Positions 35,061 to 48,886 of a stretch of 64,000 bases of DNA are shown one piece after another (position 1 is the stretch's first letter; the number at the start of each line of letters is the position of its first letter). The stretch is from the NCBI GenBank assembly GCA_905182985.1, contig CAJJDN010000081.1, forward strand, positions 286,006 through 350,005, in the 5' to 3' direction. Origin of the DNA: Paramecium sonneborni. Lineage: Eukaryota; Ciliophora; Oligohymenophorea; Peniculida; Parameciidae. Under the pieces are notes generated by a model that saw only the letters and a list, made by a program, of their open reading frames with translations, ran no database searches and was not told where the DNA came from. The translations under genes and the position numbers were made by a program.

Positions 35061-37359
35061 TCACTCAGAATTCTCAAAATACAATTTGGGATCTGGGAAT
35101 CTTACTTGCAATGATCTCTTAAACAAGAATTCAGACAAAAAGTCAATTACATTTTCTGGATTCTATTTAACAATTTCCACTAAACCCTCTGTAATGAATG
35201 GAACTACATTATCATTTAAATATTATCTTAATTTAATATCAATTCTTACCTTAATGGAAGTGATCTTGATTCAAGTAGTTCTTTTTCATAATTAACACTA
35301 TGTTCTTATTTAATTCTGTATTCTTCCTCTTAAATTTTCCACAATTCATCTTCCTTCTTATCTCTCAATTCCTTTAATTTTTAGTTTTAATCTGACTATT
35401 TTTACATTTGATCTTTTTTTTCATTTAGTCTCTTCTCTTCTAAGTCTTCTTCAATATGTTTATAATTCCTATATTTGCCATTCTAAAATATAATTAAAAT
35501 TTCATACCCTTTCAATAAAACTTCTACATGTCTCTTAAATATTAGTTTATTTATTAAAAACTGATATATCACAAACATCTACTTTAAGTTCTTTATAAAA
35601 GTCAATTAAAATTGTGTATCCCTTTTTGGTATTTAATATTTTATAATTCTTCAATCTTTTTAATAGTACATCTTCATTATATTTATGAGTTTTTGAAAAC
35701 TTAATTCTATCAACAATTTATTCATCATTACCAGTCAAAACAATAAAGTGTTCAGGCAATATTAATTTATTTAAATTAACTTTTTATTCTTCTCCTTCTC
35801 CCTCAATATTATAAAATAGTTATTTAGCTTAAGCATATGTTTTTGGATAATTATCTAAAATAAAACCTCTATTCTGACAATCATTTTACATTAATCTCCA
35901 TTTATATATAGTTATCAATTATTCATCTGTTAATCTAGCTTCTATTTTACTATCATCAAATGGAATATATGGTTATTTTAATTGTTTTCTCTTCTCTCTT
36001 TATATATCATATAACGCTTTAGCTTCCTCTACAAGTTAATTTCTATTTTCTTCTAAACTTGACTTTAATTGTTCAACTTCTTCATTTGTTTAGTTTAAGT
36101 ATTCTTATATTAACTCTTTAACTGTAATATGAGGAATACTAAAATATTGTGAAATTTAATTAGCAATAGTAGTTTTTCCAATTCCAGGTGGACCAGTAAT
36201 AGCAATTCTAATAGGTTTTAGATTATGATAATCAACAAATTCTTATCTAATCTTTGCTATATTGGCTCTAATGCCTTCTTTACACCACCAATTAAATGTA
36301 AATTTATCAACTGCTTGTTCTTCATCTCCTTAATCACCTTATTCTTCTAGAAAAGCATCAAATACTTTAGTTGGTTTCATACGAAGATCAATTTTAAATT
36401 CAGGAATAGCAACATCAGATTATTAAATCTTTGAATTTCCCACTCCTTTAGATATTGAATCTATAATAGCTTTATGAGATGGATTTTAATTATGATCAAT
36501 AGCAAAAATATATTTTTAATTAACTGGTTTTTCGACTAATTTTTAAACAAATAATGCCAAATCTTTAACATGTATACATGGTACTTTATTTTTATTATGA
36601 AATGTTATTGTATTTTATAGCCAAGCCCCTTTAAATTTAGTATAAAAATGATCTTCTCCCATTCCATACAAGATACCAGCACATAATATAAAAGTTTTAA
36701 GATTAGGTCTATTAACACTTAAACATAAACTTTCTAGAGAACATAAACTTTCATATTGAGGTAATGCTTTCCTCTTTGGATAATCACTTTCATTGAAACG
36801 TGTATATTCTTTTTTAGGTGGTGCATCCTCACCATCATCTTATGCTTTACCTTCTTCTTCACCTGATTCTGGAGGATAACCACCGTCTTCTTCTTCTTCT
36901 CCAGCTTTCTTCTCTTTTGGATCTGTTGCTGACCAAGCCATCACTGATGATACTAGTATTAATATTTTCTCTTATTCATATGATCCTAATTTTAAACTCT
37001 TTATTGCATATTCACATTCACTATGTTCACATGTATTTATGTCATAAATTATTACATCACTATCTAATATAACCTTTTATAAAAATGACATTTTTGATGG
37101 CTATTTAATACTTAATCAATATCATACATCAATCACTTTTCTTACTCCTGGATGTAATGGAAATTTACTTTCTAAAATTATGGTCCCTACTATCAGATTT
37201 GGATCTTCAGGATGTTCTGTATCATTACGAAGTTATTAAATCTATATGAGTACACAGATGTACTAATTGATAACCAAAGTAAGTATTCAATGAACTTAGG
37301 AAGTATCTTTTTGATTTATATGGTGCTTTCTTTGGTTTAGGAACTTCGTCAGTTTCCAT
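35061..37359 (-). CDS. AK7: Adenylate kinase 7 (AK7) with Dpy-30 motif
   Basis: 733 aa after four introns (22, 27, 25, 23 nt); human AK7 has a similar length. The N-terminal half looks like an NAD-dependent epimerase-type fold (VIIYDINTCEHSECEYAIKS, LILVSSVMAWSA, CAGILYGMGEDHFYTKFKG), as in AK7. It is followed by an adenylate kinase domain with P-loop GPPGIGKTTIA near residue 375, NRGFILDNYPKTYAQAKQL and a coiled region. A C-terminal Dpy-30 motif (LRQYLNDNVVPFITEGLVEI, then PENVIDFLSEFLFK) docks on ciliary partners. AK7 keeps ATP supplied in motile cilia. It is divergent from the channel gene, with 76 bp between starts. Confidence 0.93.
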
Positions 37360-37435
37360 TAATTATATTTATTATTAGTTAAAAAAGAGAATTATGAACA
37401 TTTTTACATAAAATTAATTAAGATATCTATATATA

Positions 37436-39721
37436 ATGGAATATAACCCATTAACAATTCCATGTGATTGGAATATGGCCAGAAAACATGCTTTAGCTAG
37501 ACGAACTGCTCCTGATACTAAGGCTCGTATTGATGATTATGATGATGAAGAATAAAAAAAACGTATTTTTAATGATCTATTCAGCTGAAACATGTCCTTG
37601 TTGTGGTTTTGAAATTGAAAGAAAGGAAATTCCATATTGGGATGATATCAAATCACTTAAATTTTTGGGTGCAGGATTTCCATTATTTTATAATTTTTTG
37701 AAATTTTGCATCCTGTTATTATGTTTGCAAAGTCTTGTAGCTGTGTTCAATGTTTTGAGTAACTATTAAGGTGAATTTTGCAAGTAAATCTTATAGTTAT
37801 TTAGTCAAAAAACTTTAAATCGCATTTCTTAATAGATGGAACCTAATTGTTAAGAATCCATATTCCTATAATTGTCAATAGCTAATAAACTCAAGTGAAT
37901 AGTATTCATATTTATTTAGTAATTCCGAAGTTGTGGTATTTATACAAAAGGCCAATCTTATTATGCTTATTTTGATGATCATCCTACTTTAATTCTTTAG
38001 AAGATTTCAAAAAAAATTAGATAATTAAATAGATGAATCTCAATTAACTCCAAGTGATTACACCATTATGGTGACCAACATTCCAAAAACTTTAAATGTC
38101 AATTATAGATGGGAATTGACTAATTTATTTTAAAATTATGCAGTATCAGACATGAACTTTTAAATAACTGTTACAAAAGTTGTTTTAGTGTATGATATTA
38201 CAGAAATTTTGGCAGAAGAAGCTAAAATATCTTCCATATTAAAGAAGAAAAAAACTGCATTATAAACATCGAATATGAAATTTGATTGTTAAGATGTAAG
38301 AGATTGTGATATTGAAATTGAAACTTCACAGAGGAGAATAAAAGATTTGTAAGAAGAATATTTTTGGACAAATAGATAATTTAGCGGTGTTGCTTTTGTA
38401 TCATTTGAAAGTGAAAAAATGAAAGACTTAGTTTTAAGTTAAAACAAACACACTTTTTTGGATAAAATGAAAACATTTTTATATTCTGGTAAAACTCCAG
38501 GTTTAGATGAAATGGAATTGCAATGGTAGGCCTAAAAGTTATTTATTGAATAAGCATCAGAACCTAATGACATTTTGTGGGAAAATTTGGCCACTTTAAC
38601 TCAAGATAAAATAGTGGCCAGACTTAAAGGATTTTTCATTACTATAATTGCATAAGCAGTTACATTTATTTTTATTTATTTTTTATCAATCAGATGCATT
38701 TAATTAGTTTATAATGAAGAAATAGAGAAAAAAAGAATTGGAGTTGATGATCAAGAAAAGTTAAAGAAAATATAAATGATTTCATTTGCAATTGCATCAT
38801 CAATCGTTATGGTTAATAAATTATTAATTGAACCTTTGATGAAATGGATTACAAAAATAGAAAAAATATCTACAAACACAAAATTTTAAATATCATATGC
38901 AAATAAATTAACAATTTCATTATTTGTAAATGCTGCAATAGTTAGTTATGTTATAGACATTTTAATATTTAGTAATATATATGGTTTTGGTGGATTTATG
39001 TATAATGAATCTTTGATATTTATATTGAATGCTGCAGTAGCACCAATAATTTGGTTAATAGATCCTTGGACTTTGGTTAGAAAATTACAAAGAGAACATT
39101 AAATTTAAAAAGTGAATGATTGTTTGCTTACACAAAAGGAAGCGAATGAAATCATGGAAGATGTTGATTATTAATTAGCAATGAGATATGCAGATATAAT
39201 CAAAACTATGTGGTTTACCTTCTTTTTTGGAACAGCTATTCCTTTAGGTGTATTTAGTTCTTTAATTGGTTTATGTTTATTTTATCTTGTTGATAAATAT
39301 AACATATTAAGAAGAAGAACAGTTAAGGAAAGTATATCTTAAGAGTTGTCATGGTAGATGATAAATATGCTTGAATTTGTTGTCTTATTTAATCCTTTGG
39401 GTAACACAGCAGTATCATTATTTCTTAACTAAAATTTTGATATTTATTCAACACTTGGAGTAATAATAGGATTAAGTTTTTAAATATTGCCAATACATCG
39501 TTGTGTAGATAGTATGTTTCCTATCAAGAATTTAGAAGAAGTATTAATAATTATGATATTAGCCTGTGTCGTATAAAAAAGCATAGATAGAGTTTGATAC
39601 TGATTATGACAGAGAGAATCCGGTAACGAAATAAAAGGCAATTGCTGAGTACTCTTTGTAATTGTAGGGTATTACTTAAGAAAGAAAAGTGGAATATTAA
39701 ATCATGCATGAAGATCATTGA
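37436..39721 (+). CDS. OSCA/TMEM63 (CSC1)-like ion channel
   Basis: 731 aa after four introns (22, 21, 25, 22 nt). The family forms calcium-permeable channels gated by membrane tension or osmotic change. The N-terminus carries ETCPCCGFEIERK, then a first helix ending VVVFIQKANLIMLILMIILL. The cytosolic RRM-like region starts YTIMVTNIPKTLNV and has FSGVAFVSFESEK, then the family hallmark PNDILWENLATLT before a helix, and further membrane segments (FAIASSIVMVNKLLIEPLMK, LIFILNAAVAPIIWLIDPW, FGTAIPLGVFSSLIGLCLFY). Family assignment is good; ion selectivity is unknown. The 3' half is repeated at 39995-40926 by repeat C. Confidence 0.82.
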
Positions 39722-39993
39722 TTTATATTTATATACTTAATAAATGGAATAAACTTTATTCATCTCATAATAAGAAATAGAACAAGTGACTAAATAAAAA
39801 ACTATTAACATTAATCTTGGTGTTCTAGGACATATAGATTCTAGTATGACTTCTTTGGTTAAAATATTGTCGAAAGTTATTCAAATTATTTAGGATTGTA
39901 ATCGGAAAAACCACTAATTGCATCCAAATTAAATACAAATTTAGAAGCAAAAATATGTAGAGTTAGCTTTTATGGAAATATTTTACATTCTTA
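38790..39993. repeat. Direct repeat C, copy 1 (1204 bp, assembly artefact)
   Basis: Same sequence as 39995-41198, separated by the single N at 39994. Contains the 3' part of the channel gene and the 5' part of the EFSEC relic (39744-39993). Confidence 0.94.
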
Positions 39994-39994
39994 N

Positions 39995-40926
39995 AATTGC
40001 ATCATCAATCGTTATGGTTAATAAATTATTAATTGAACCTTTGATGAAATGGATTACAAAAATAGAAAAAATATCTACAAACACAAAATTTTAAATATCA
40101 TATGCAAATAAATTAACAATTTCATTATTTGTAAATGCTGCAATAGTTAGTTATGTTATAGACATTTTAATATTTAGTAATATATATGGTTTTGGTGGAT
40201 TTATGTATAATGAATCTTTGATATTTATATTGAATGCTGCAGTAGCACCAATAATTTGGTTAATAGATCCTTGGACTTTGGTTAGAAAATTACAAAGAGA
40301 ACATTAAATTTAAAAAGTGAATGATTGTTTGCTTACACAAAAGGAAGCGAATGAAATCATGGAAGATGTTGATTATTAATTAGCAATGAGATATGCAGAT
40401 ATAATCAAAACTATGTGGTTTACCTTCTTTTTTGGAACAGCTATTCCTTTAGGTGTATTTAGTTCTTTAATTGGTTTATGTTTATTTTATCTTGTTGATA
40501 AATATAACATATTAAGAAGAAGAACAGTTAAGGAAAGTATATCTTAAGAGTTGTCATGGTAGATGATAAATATGCTTGAATTTGTTGTCTTATTTAATCC
40601 TTTGGGTAACACAGCAGTATCATTATTTCTTAACTAAAATTTTGATATTTATTCAACACTTGGAGTAATAATAGGATTAAGTTTTTAAATATTGCCAATA
40701 CATCGTTGTGTAGATAGTATGTTTCCTATCAAGAATTTAGAAGAAGTATTAATAATTATGATATTAGCCTGTGTCGTATAAAAAAGCATAGATAGAGTTT
40801 GATACTGATTATGACAGAGAGAATCCGGTAACGAAATAAAAGGCAATTGCTGAGTACTCTTTGTAATTGTAGGGTATTACTTAAGAAAGAAAAGTGGAAT
40901 ATTAAATCATGCATGAAGATCATTGA
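39995..40926 (+). pseudogene. False 3' copy of the OSCA-like channel gene
   Basis: Exact copy of 38790-39721 without a start. Produced by repeat C, not by gene duplication. Confidence 0.85.
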
Positions 40927-41198
40927 TTTATATTTATATACTTAATAAATGGAATAAACTTTATTCATCTCATAATAAGAAATAGAACAAGTGACTAAAT
41001 AAAAAACTATTAACATTAATCTTGGTGTTCTAGGACATATAGATTCTAGTATGACTTCTTTGGTTAAAATATTGTCGAAAGTTATTCAAATTATTTAGGA
41101 TTGTAATCGGAAAAACCACTAATTGCATCCAAATTAAATACAAATTTAGAAGCAAAAATATGTAGAGTTAGCTTTTATGGAAATATTTTACATTCTTA
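39995..41198. repeat. Direct repeat C, copy 2
   Basis: Second copy of 38790-39993; runs into unique sequence at 41199. Confidence 0.94.
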
Positions 41199-41480
41199 CA
41201 CCAGAATATTTAGAAAGAAGACTAAAAATGGAAATTTAAAAATGGTGATTGACAATTATACTTTGCTTACTAAAGATTTATTTAAAAAAGAAACTAAAAT
41301 AGATATTTATATAGGAAAGATTATTATAATTAAATAAGGGAAATTTAAGGGAAAATTGATAGTGCATTTATTTGGAAAAACGTGAAAGTGAAAGTGTTTA
41401 TTGAGTCAGGAATTAATTAGGATATGAAAAATGATGATGATGTAGTTAAGATTTATAAAAAATATTTATTTCATAAATGA
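40949..41480 (+). pseudogene. EEFSEC: Wrecked selenocysteine-specific elongation factor (EFSEC/SelB)
   Basis: EFSEC is the GTPase that brings selenocysteinyl-tRNA to the ribosome. Here the N-terminus is intact in style (INLGVLGHIDS-SM-TSLVKIL), but the P-loop G-K pair of GHIDSGKTS is changed to S-M, so GTP could not bind. Right after it the frame jumps into the family's domain III: PLIASKLNTN, CRVSFYGNILHS, NGNLKMVIDNYTLLTKDLFK and KETKIDIYIGK. About 350 residues of GTPase and domain II are missing. TGA at 41390 breaks the GKxGKxKVxF strand; the right frame resumes as KVKVFIESG and ends YKKYLFHK-TGA at 41480. Its 5' part is repeated at 39744-39993. Confidence 0.85.
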
Positions 41481-41493
41481 AACCAAATTCTAT

Positions 41494-41814
41494 TCAAAAG
41501 TTTGTTAACATCTCTTCTATTTCTTGTGTATGTTGTTGAAATTTCTTTTCAAAAAGCTTTGCTTCTACTAATACTAATGAGCTGTTAAATTGTTTAGATC
41601 GAGGTTGAAGATCATAATTAGAACTTCTATGAGTTTTTCGTTGATCTGGTTTAAGAGATTATAGAAATTTCTCAATTTAAAATGCTTTTGCAGATGCATC
41701 AATATTTGCATTTATTATGGATCTGAAGCATTCATAGTTACTCATAATTGAAACATAATCAGGATTACTGCTATCGATCAAATGTGTTATTAGAGCAGTG
41801 AGTAGGTTATCCAT
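41494..41814 (-). CDS. Small protein, unknown
   Basis: 106 aa, no intron: MDNLLTALITHLIDSSNPDY at the start, then FRSIINANIDASAKAFQIEK and a Lys/Gln/Glu helix near the end (EKKFQQHTQEIEEM). Amino acid mix is that of a real protein, not AT-rich noise. No family recognised. Lies between the EFSEC relic and the CDPK gene. Confidence 0.5.
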
Positions 41815-41832
41815 TTAATATATAATATAAAA

Positions 41833-43535
<1,703 letters not shown>

Positions 43536-46386
43536 CGGTATAATTATTATTTATATATAAAAATACAAAAACTAATTAAAACATCATTGCTACTAATTTT
43601 AACTCACTCTTCTACAAATTATCTTAATTTATATTTTATTTAATTTTCATTCTTAACTAACATTTCTCAGTAATTCATTAACATTTAACCATATTCATTT
43701 TTATATTTATTCTTATTTTTATATTACACAATAAAAATTTTTATTATTTTTGAAAATCATAAACATACATATTTGGTTATTTGTTAATACCTAATTTATT
43801 TCTTTTTAAATGTTTATAAGAACAATATATATAAATAAATTTCAAATCACACTAATCTTGATCATTTCTCTGATAATACGTTTTTTTAAGCTTTAAATGT
43901 TGGGCTTTCTTCATCTAAAATGTACTTTGATAAGCTGCTCATTTTTTCATAATGCATACTTTCCTACGATAGGGTAGGAGGTAGCTATTATTAAAATGTA
44001 AATATAATTTAAGAGCTTAGTATTCTTGGATGATTAGAGTTACAATCATTTGAGATAAACAAATCATCAAGGTTTTCACAAAATTTAACTCCTTCAATAT
44101 TTTAGCACCATTCAGTCATCTATTCATTAGTTTATTCTATTGATTGTTTATTGCAACAGCTTTAACCCATCTATATTTATTATTTATTATTTAGTGAAAA
44201 TAAGATTTAAAAACACTCTAATATACTCAATTACACTAGCATTACTTTTTATTTTATAATAATCAATTGCAAAATTGGCCTTTCGATGGAATCGTTTGAA
44301 TTTAATTATTATAGAATGAATTCTATACATCCAGTAATTTTTGCCATTTATCTTCAAATTCAACCTTAATTTAATTAATTTCTTCTAACTTTTATCCTGC
44401 CTCTCTATCTTATCAAGTATATTATAGTTTTTAATCTATACGTCTTTAATTATGGCTAAAAATTTAATTTTTTTCTTTGACAGATCTGATAATTTCACTC
44501 AAAAAAGTTTGCGTACAATTAAATAAAAAAACTGAAATTTTATATTATGCAATATTTATCAAATAATTTCTAAGGATTCAAATTTAGCGAAAGTAGTTCA
44601 TAACTAATATCATTATTTAAGAGGCTTTATTCAAATTAAGTATTTTTCATTAATTTAACTATCGGGCATAATATTTCAAAAAAATTTATTTATATCAACG
44701 ATGAATCTTTCAATACTAATTTATTTAAATTTTCATGTAAAGTACTTTTATTAGGATTACAGTTCTATACATTTATGTTAATTTCCTAAAAATGGTTATT
44801 AAAAATTTTCATTTATTATTTTTATCCCATTTAAGAATAATTCTGATATCTCACCTCATAAATTATGAGCATAAGATAAATTTATATTTTAGTTCTTTTC
44901 ATTCATGTGTATCATACTTATAACTTAATTTTTTTATAATTTGGAAAATTAATATTTATTTCTAATAATAGTATGTTCATATTCTCAATTTAATCAAATA
45001 AGCACACAACTCTCAACATAAAATAAAACAATAATTTTGGTATAAAGAGATTTATCAAACAATTCATATTTAAAGAAATAAATGTTTTATCAAAAAATTC
45101 CTATTTTTTAATAAAGGTTATTAATCCTTTAATAAGTTTTGTTTTCTTAGCAATTTATAAAAATATATGATTTTATGAGTTTAAGCATATCAAGATCATC
45201 AACTCGATTATCAATTTATCATTTATTAAAATAAGAATTTTATTATTCTGATTTTAATAATGAATAACTCATAAAATCTGAAATGCTCTTTTCAAGAACT
45301 AATAAAATTTTTTGAATTAGTAATTTTTATTTTATTTAATGATTTTTTTTTCAAAAGCTAGTTCAATAATCAATATAAATTGCAATGAATTTCTCAAAAT
45401 TTATTCAAAAGTTCTGTTTTAAAAAATGCATTAAAAATTCTTGAATCAAAAATTTCTTTCAATAGATATCAAAAAGTAAACTTTCAAGTTCTTTAAATTT
45501 AAAAAAGGCTCTCTAAATATTTAAGTAGCTTCATTAGATTGTTTAACTTTGAATGTTGATTAAAATCTAAAAAAAGACTTCTCATATATATTTGATTCAT
45601 CTAATACAAATTTTAACATACTTGACACTAAAATTTAAAAATGTAAACATAGTTTGACAGTAAATATCTTTAGGCTCTGATTTTGAAATACTTAAATTTT
45701 TTAATAAATCATTTTATATTTTATATTAAAACAAAACATTAATGGAATATTATATTCTAAATGAAAATTTAAAATTATGATTTTTGGGAAAGAATGAGAA
45801 GTAGAGAAATCAATAAAAGAAAAAACAACTTTTTACTGTAAATAATTTTTTGCAAAATAAGAATTTTCAATCAATTTTGAGTTTAACAATTCCATTAGTA
45901 ATTTAATTATTGGTTTTTAGTCATAGTAAAAATATAATCTGATTTATCATACATTAATTTTTTATTCTAAACCTACTGGCTAATTTTCTTAATAAATTTA
46001 TTCTAAAATAGCAGGTACAAATTGTAACTAAATGATATAAATGCTTCTAATAAATTTTTCTTTTTTCATAGTTGAGTCTCTAATAACCTAAATTTAAATT
46101 TAGTCATAATTGTAAGAAATCTTATGAAAAAATATTTATATGTTAACTTAAAAGTAATCTGTAACTTTAGACTGAGCTTGAGGAAAAGAATTAAGCATTT
46201 AAATTTAGATAAAACAAAAATTAATGAAAGGAATATTTGTCGTTCAATTTTTATAAATATCGCAATTTTAAATGATCAATTAAAAATAGAACTTCTTAAG
46301 CTTGCTTTATAAAAATACAAAGAATAATGATGATACTTAATTATGAATAACCTAAATAGAAAATGCATTTAATTTAGAAGTGAAGT
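43536..46386. other. Long gene-poor, AT-rich block with coding-like scraps
   Basis: At 2.85 kb this is far longer than the other spacers here. Best open pieces on the + strand are 45081-45318 (MFYQKIPIFQQRLLI and SISRSSTRLSIYHLLKQEF) and 45349-45680 (ATG to TGA, with SLDCLTLNVDQNLKKDF and IFDSSNTNFNILDTK). Minus-strand pieces near 46000 also look protein-like (LQFVPAILEQIYQENQPVG). None forms a full gene. A set of decayed genes or a gene with errors is possible; chance AT-rich frames are the alternative. Confidence 0.4.
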
Positions 46387-47265
46387 ATGAATAGTAAATA
46401 TAATGATAATTTTATTATATAATCCCTTGATTTTGATTAGAGAATATACCTATATTTAAAGCTGAATAAACGTGTATGTTTTATTTGGAATTGAATTCAC
46501 AAATATATTAGGATAATTTATTATTTAAAAATAACAAATTTAGATATATGCGTAAAAGATTAGGAGGATTACATGCTGATAGTCTAGAAGAGTATATTCA
46601 ACTTGCTAAAATATCTTGGCAATAAGAACTAATCTTTTATGAAACAAAATAAGAAATTGCGGGTTAATAGAGAGATATTGATAATTCTGAAAAAGAGACT
46701 AATGTAAATTTAGATTATTACTATTTGATAGACAACTTCTATTGAGGAGGAGTAAGAGAAAAAAGAACAGAGCAATATTAATATATTAGTTGTAGACAAT
46801 CTTGATAAAATTGAATAAGTTTTTAAATATTGTGGAATATTTAGAAAGTTAAAGAAAAATTATTATCTTGAGTATTGTTCGAAATAGGAAATAACAGATT
46901 CTAAGGAAATTCATATTCACTTTTGGGTTATCAATTCAACAAGTGTAAAATATTAAGAATTAATTGACAGTATATTACTCATTAAAATTATGAATAGTTT
47001 ATTATAGAACGGCAGATTGCTACATTTATTTGGATAAGAAATCGAAAGAACAGCAATTTTAAAGATTTCTTGAAAAAGTTCAATTGCTAAATAAGAACAA
47101 AAATAAAAAGATATTTAAAACTGGATTCTATCGAAGAATTAATGTAATAATATACTAAAATAATAATAGAGTCAGGAAAATTTATCAAAGATTAAAGAGA
47201 ATGAAGTAATAACTCTAAGAAATGTATAAGAAGTATTGAAGAGAATAAAATAATAATATCTTTGA
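46387..47265 (+). CDS. Unknown protein, five exons
   Basis: 252 aa after introns of 38, 28, 28 and 26 nt; the joined frame has no TGA and length is a multiple of three. Segments: MNSKYNDNFIIQSLDFDQRI, FRYMRKRLGGLHADSLEEYI, a Glu/Lys linker, NILVVDNLDKIEQVFKYCGI, EIHIHFWVINSTSVKYQELI and RTADCYIYLDKKSKEQQFQR. Mixed alpha/beta character, no membrane segment. Family not recognised. Confidence 0.55.
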
Positions 47266-47351
47266 TCGAGTTTGTATTAGTTAAGCATTTATGAAAATGT
47301 GAGATTGATAATCTACTTTTTAAACATTATATATATATATATTTAATTAGA

Positions 47352-47663
47352 ATGGATTTCTCAAAAGAATTTGAAGAGTATATCAAATTAAACTATGTAT
47401 CAAAATTATTAATAGGAAATACAGTCAATACAATGACAAAAGTTAAAATTATTACATTGGAAGGAGAAGAGTTAGATTTAGAATGTGATATATATCAAGG
47501 AATAAAAGTATTGAAATATAACAAAGTTTTTGAAAACATGGAACAATTATTAAATTAATATTCTTAATTGTATTGCAAGAAGTTTGAAGAAGATCTATCT
47601 AAAAAGCTTAATTAATTAGTAAATGAATTAGAATAAGAAGAAGATGATGAAGAGGAAATATGA
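47352..47663 (+). CDS. Small acidic-tailed protein, unknown
   Basis: 103 aa, no intron. MDFSKEFEEYIKLNYVSKLL, then a beta-rich middle (VKIITLEGEELDLECDIYQG) and an amphipathic helix ending in EEDDEEEI before TGA. Composition is clearly protein-like. No family recognised; sits 75 bp upstream of the MORN gene, same strand. Confidence 0.6.
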
Positions 47664-47738
47664 TTAAATGAAAATAACTTAGAATCTAATAAAATAGGTT
47701 TAAAAATTTAATAATTTATTCAATTTTTTAATTATATT

Positions 47739-48886
47739 ATGGGTTCTGTTTAAAATAATACTTGTTGTAGTTAACTCTTATCAAATAATTAGGAAATTAA
47801 TGTAAGCAAATAAGAAAATATTATTTCTGTTCATAGCTCTCCTAGAAATTTTTAATAAGTTATTTCAAATTTTAACTAAGAATCATAAAGAAAAAAAGAA
47901 TAATACTATTCAGAAAAAGCAATATAGATTCAAAAAAATTGGAAAGGATATAAGTAGAGAAAAAATTATTAAAAAAGAAAACCAGGTTTCACTATAAATT
48001 AAGAAAATTCATTACAGCAATAACCAGTTTAAATTAATTCTTAAGACAGTTTAACATTTATTGAACTTGCATTTCCTTAATTATCAACTTGTAAATTTGA
48101 TGAAATGGAACCATTAGAAAATTTCTCAATAAAGGATTTTGCAGTTTATTAATATAGAGATGGATCAATTTATGCAGGTGAAATAGTAAATTGTATGAGA
48201 AATGGCAAAGGAAGATATTACTATAAAAATGGATCAATTTATGAAGGGTATTCATTTTGAATATAAATTAATTAGAGATTGGAAAATGAATTAACCATAA
48301 GGATATGGGAGATTTATACATTAAAATGGTGATTTTTATGAAGGAAACTTTTATGAGGGTAGATTAGAAGGGATTGGATTTTATAAAAAAAATAATGGAA
48401 GTTTCTTTTAAGGAGAATGGAAATGCGATAAATAACATGGAAGAGGTAATGAAATATGGGCAGATGGAGCAAAATACGATGGTGATTATGTTTTAGGTAA
48501 GAAACATGGAAGAGGCACATTTATTTGGGCTGATGGATCACATTATGTAGGAGATTTTGTTAATAATTGTATGGATGGTTTTGGAGAATATGTTTAATCA
48601 AATGGTAAAAAAGTAATTAATCTAAAATTTATTTAATTAGTATATTGGATAATTTAAAGAAGATATGATGCATGGTGAAGGAGAATTTAGTTGGCCTAAT
48701 GGTAAAAAATATTCTGGATGGTATTTTAAAAATTAAAAATGTGGTCTTGGAACATTTGAATGGCCAGATGGTAGAAGATATGTTGGTTTTTGGTGTAATG
48801 GTTTAATGCATGGAAGAGGAATTATTTTTGAATTAAATGGAAAATAAACTCAAGGAGAATGGATTAATGGAATTCTGTAAAAATGA
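47739..48886 (+). CDS. MORN-repeat protein with IQ motif
   Basis: 363 aa after two 28-nt introns. The start MGSVQNNTCCSQ suggests N-myristoylation and palmitoylation. An IQ motif (AIQIQKNWKGYKQRKNYQKR), able to bind calmodulin, lies near residue 70. From about 140 on come at least nine MORN units of about 23 residues (YRDGSIYAGEIVNCMRNGKG, WADGAKYDGDYVLGKKHGRG, WADGSHYVGDFVNNCMDGFG, WPDGRRYVGFWCNGLMHGRG). MORN arrays bind lipids or act as scaffolds at the cortex, basal bodies or radial spokes. Intron removal keeps the repeat phase, confirming the model. Confidence 0.93.

Noticed and set aside
39995..40926. Truncated tandem paralogue of the OSCA-like channel
   Set aside because: Base-identical to 38790-39721 and joined by a lone N; assembly artefact.
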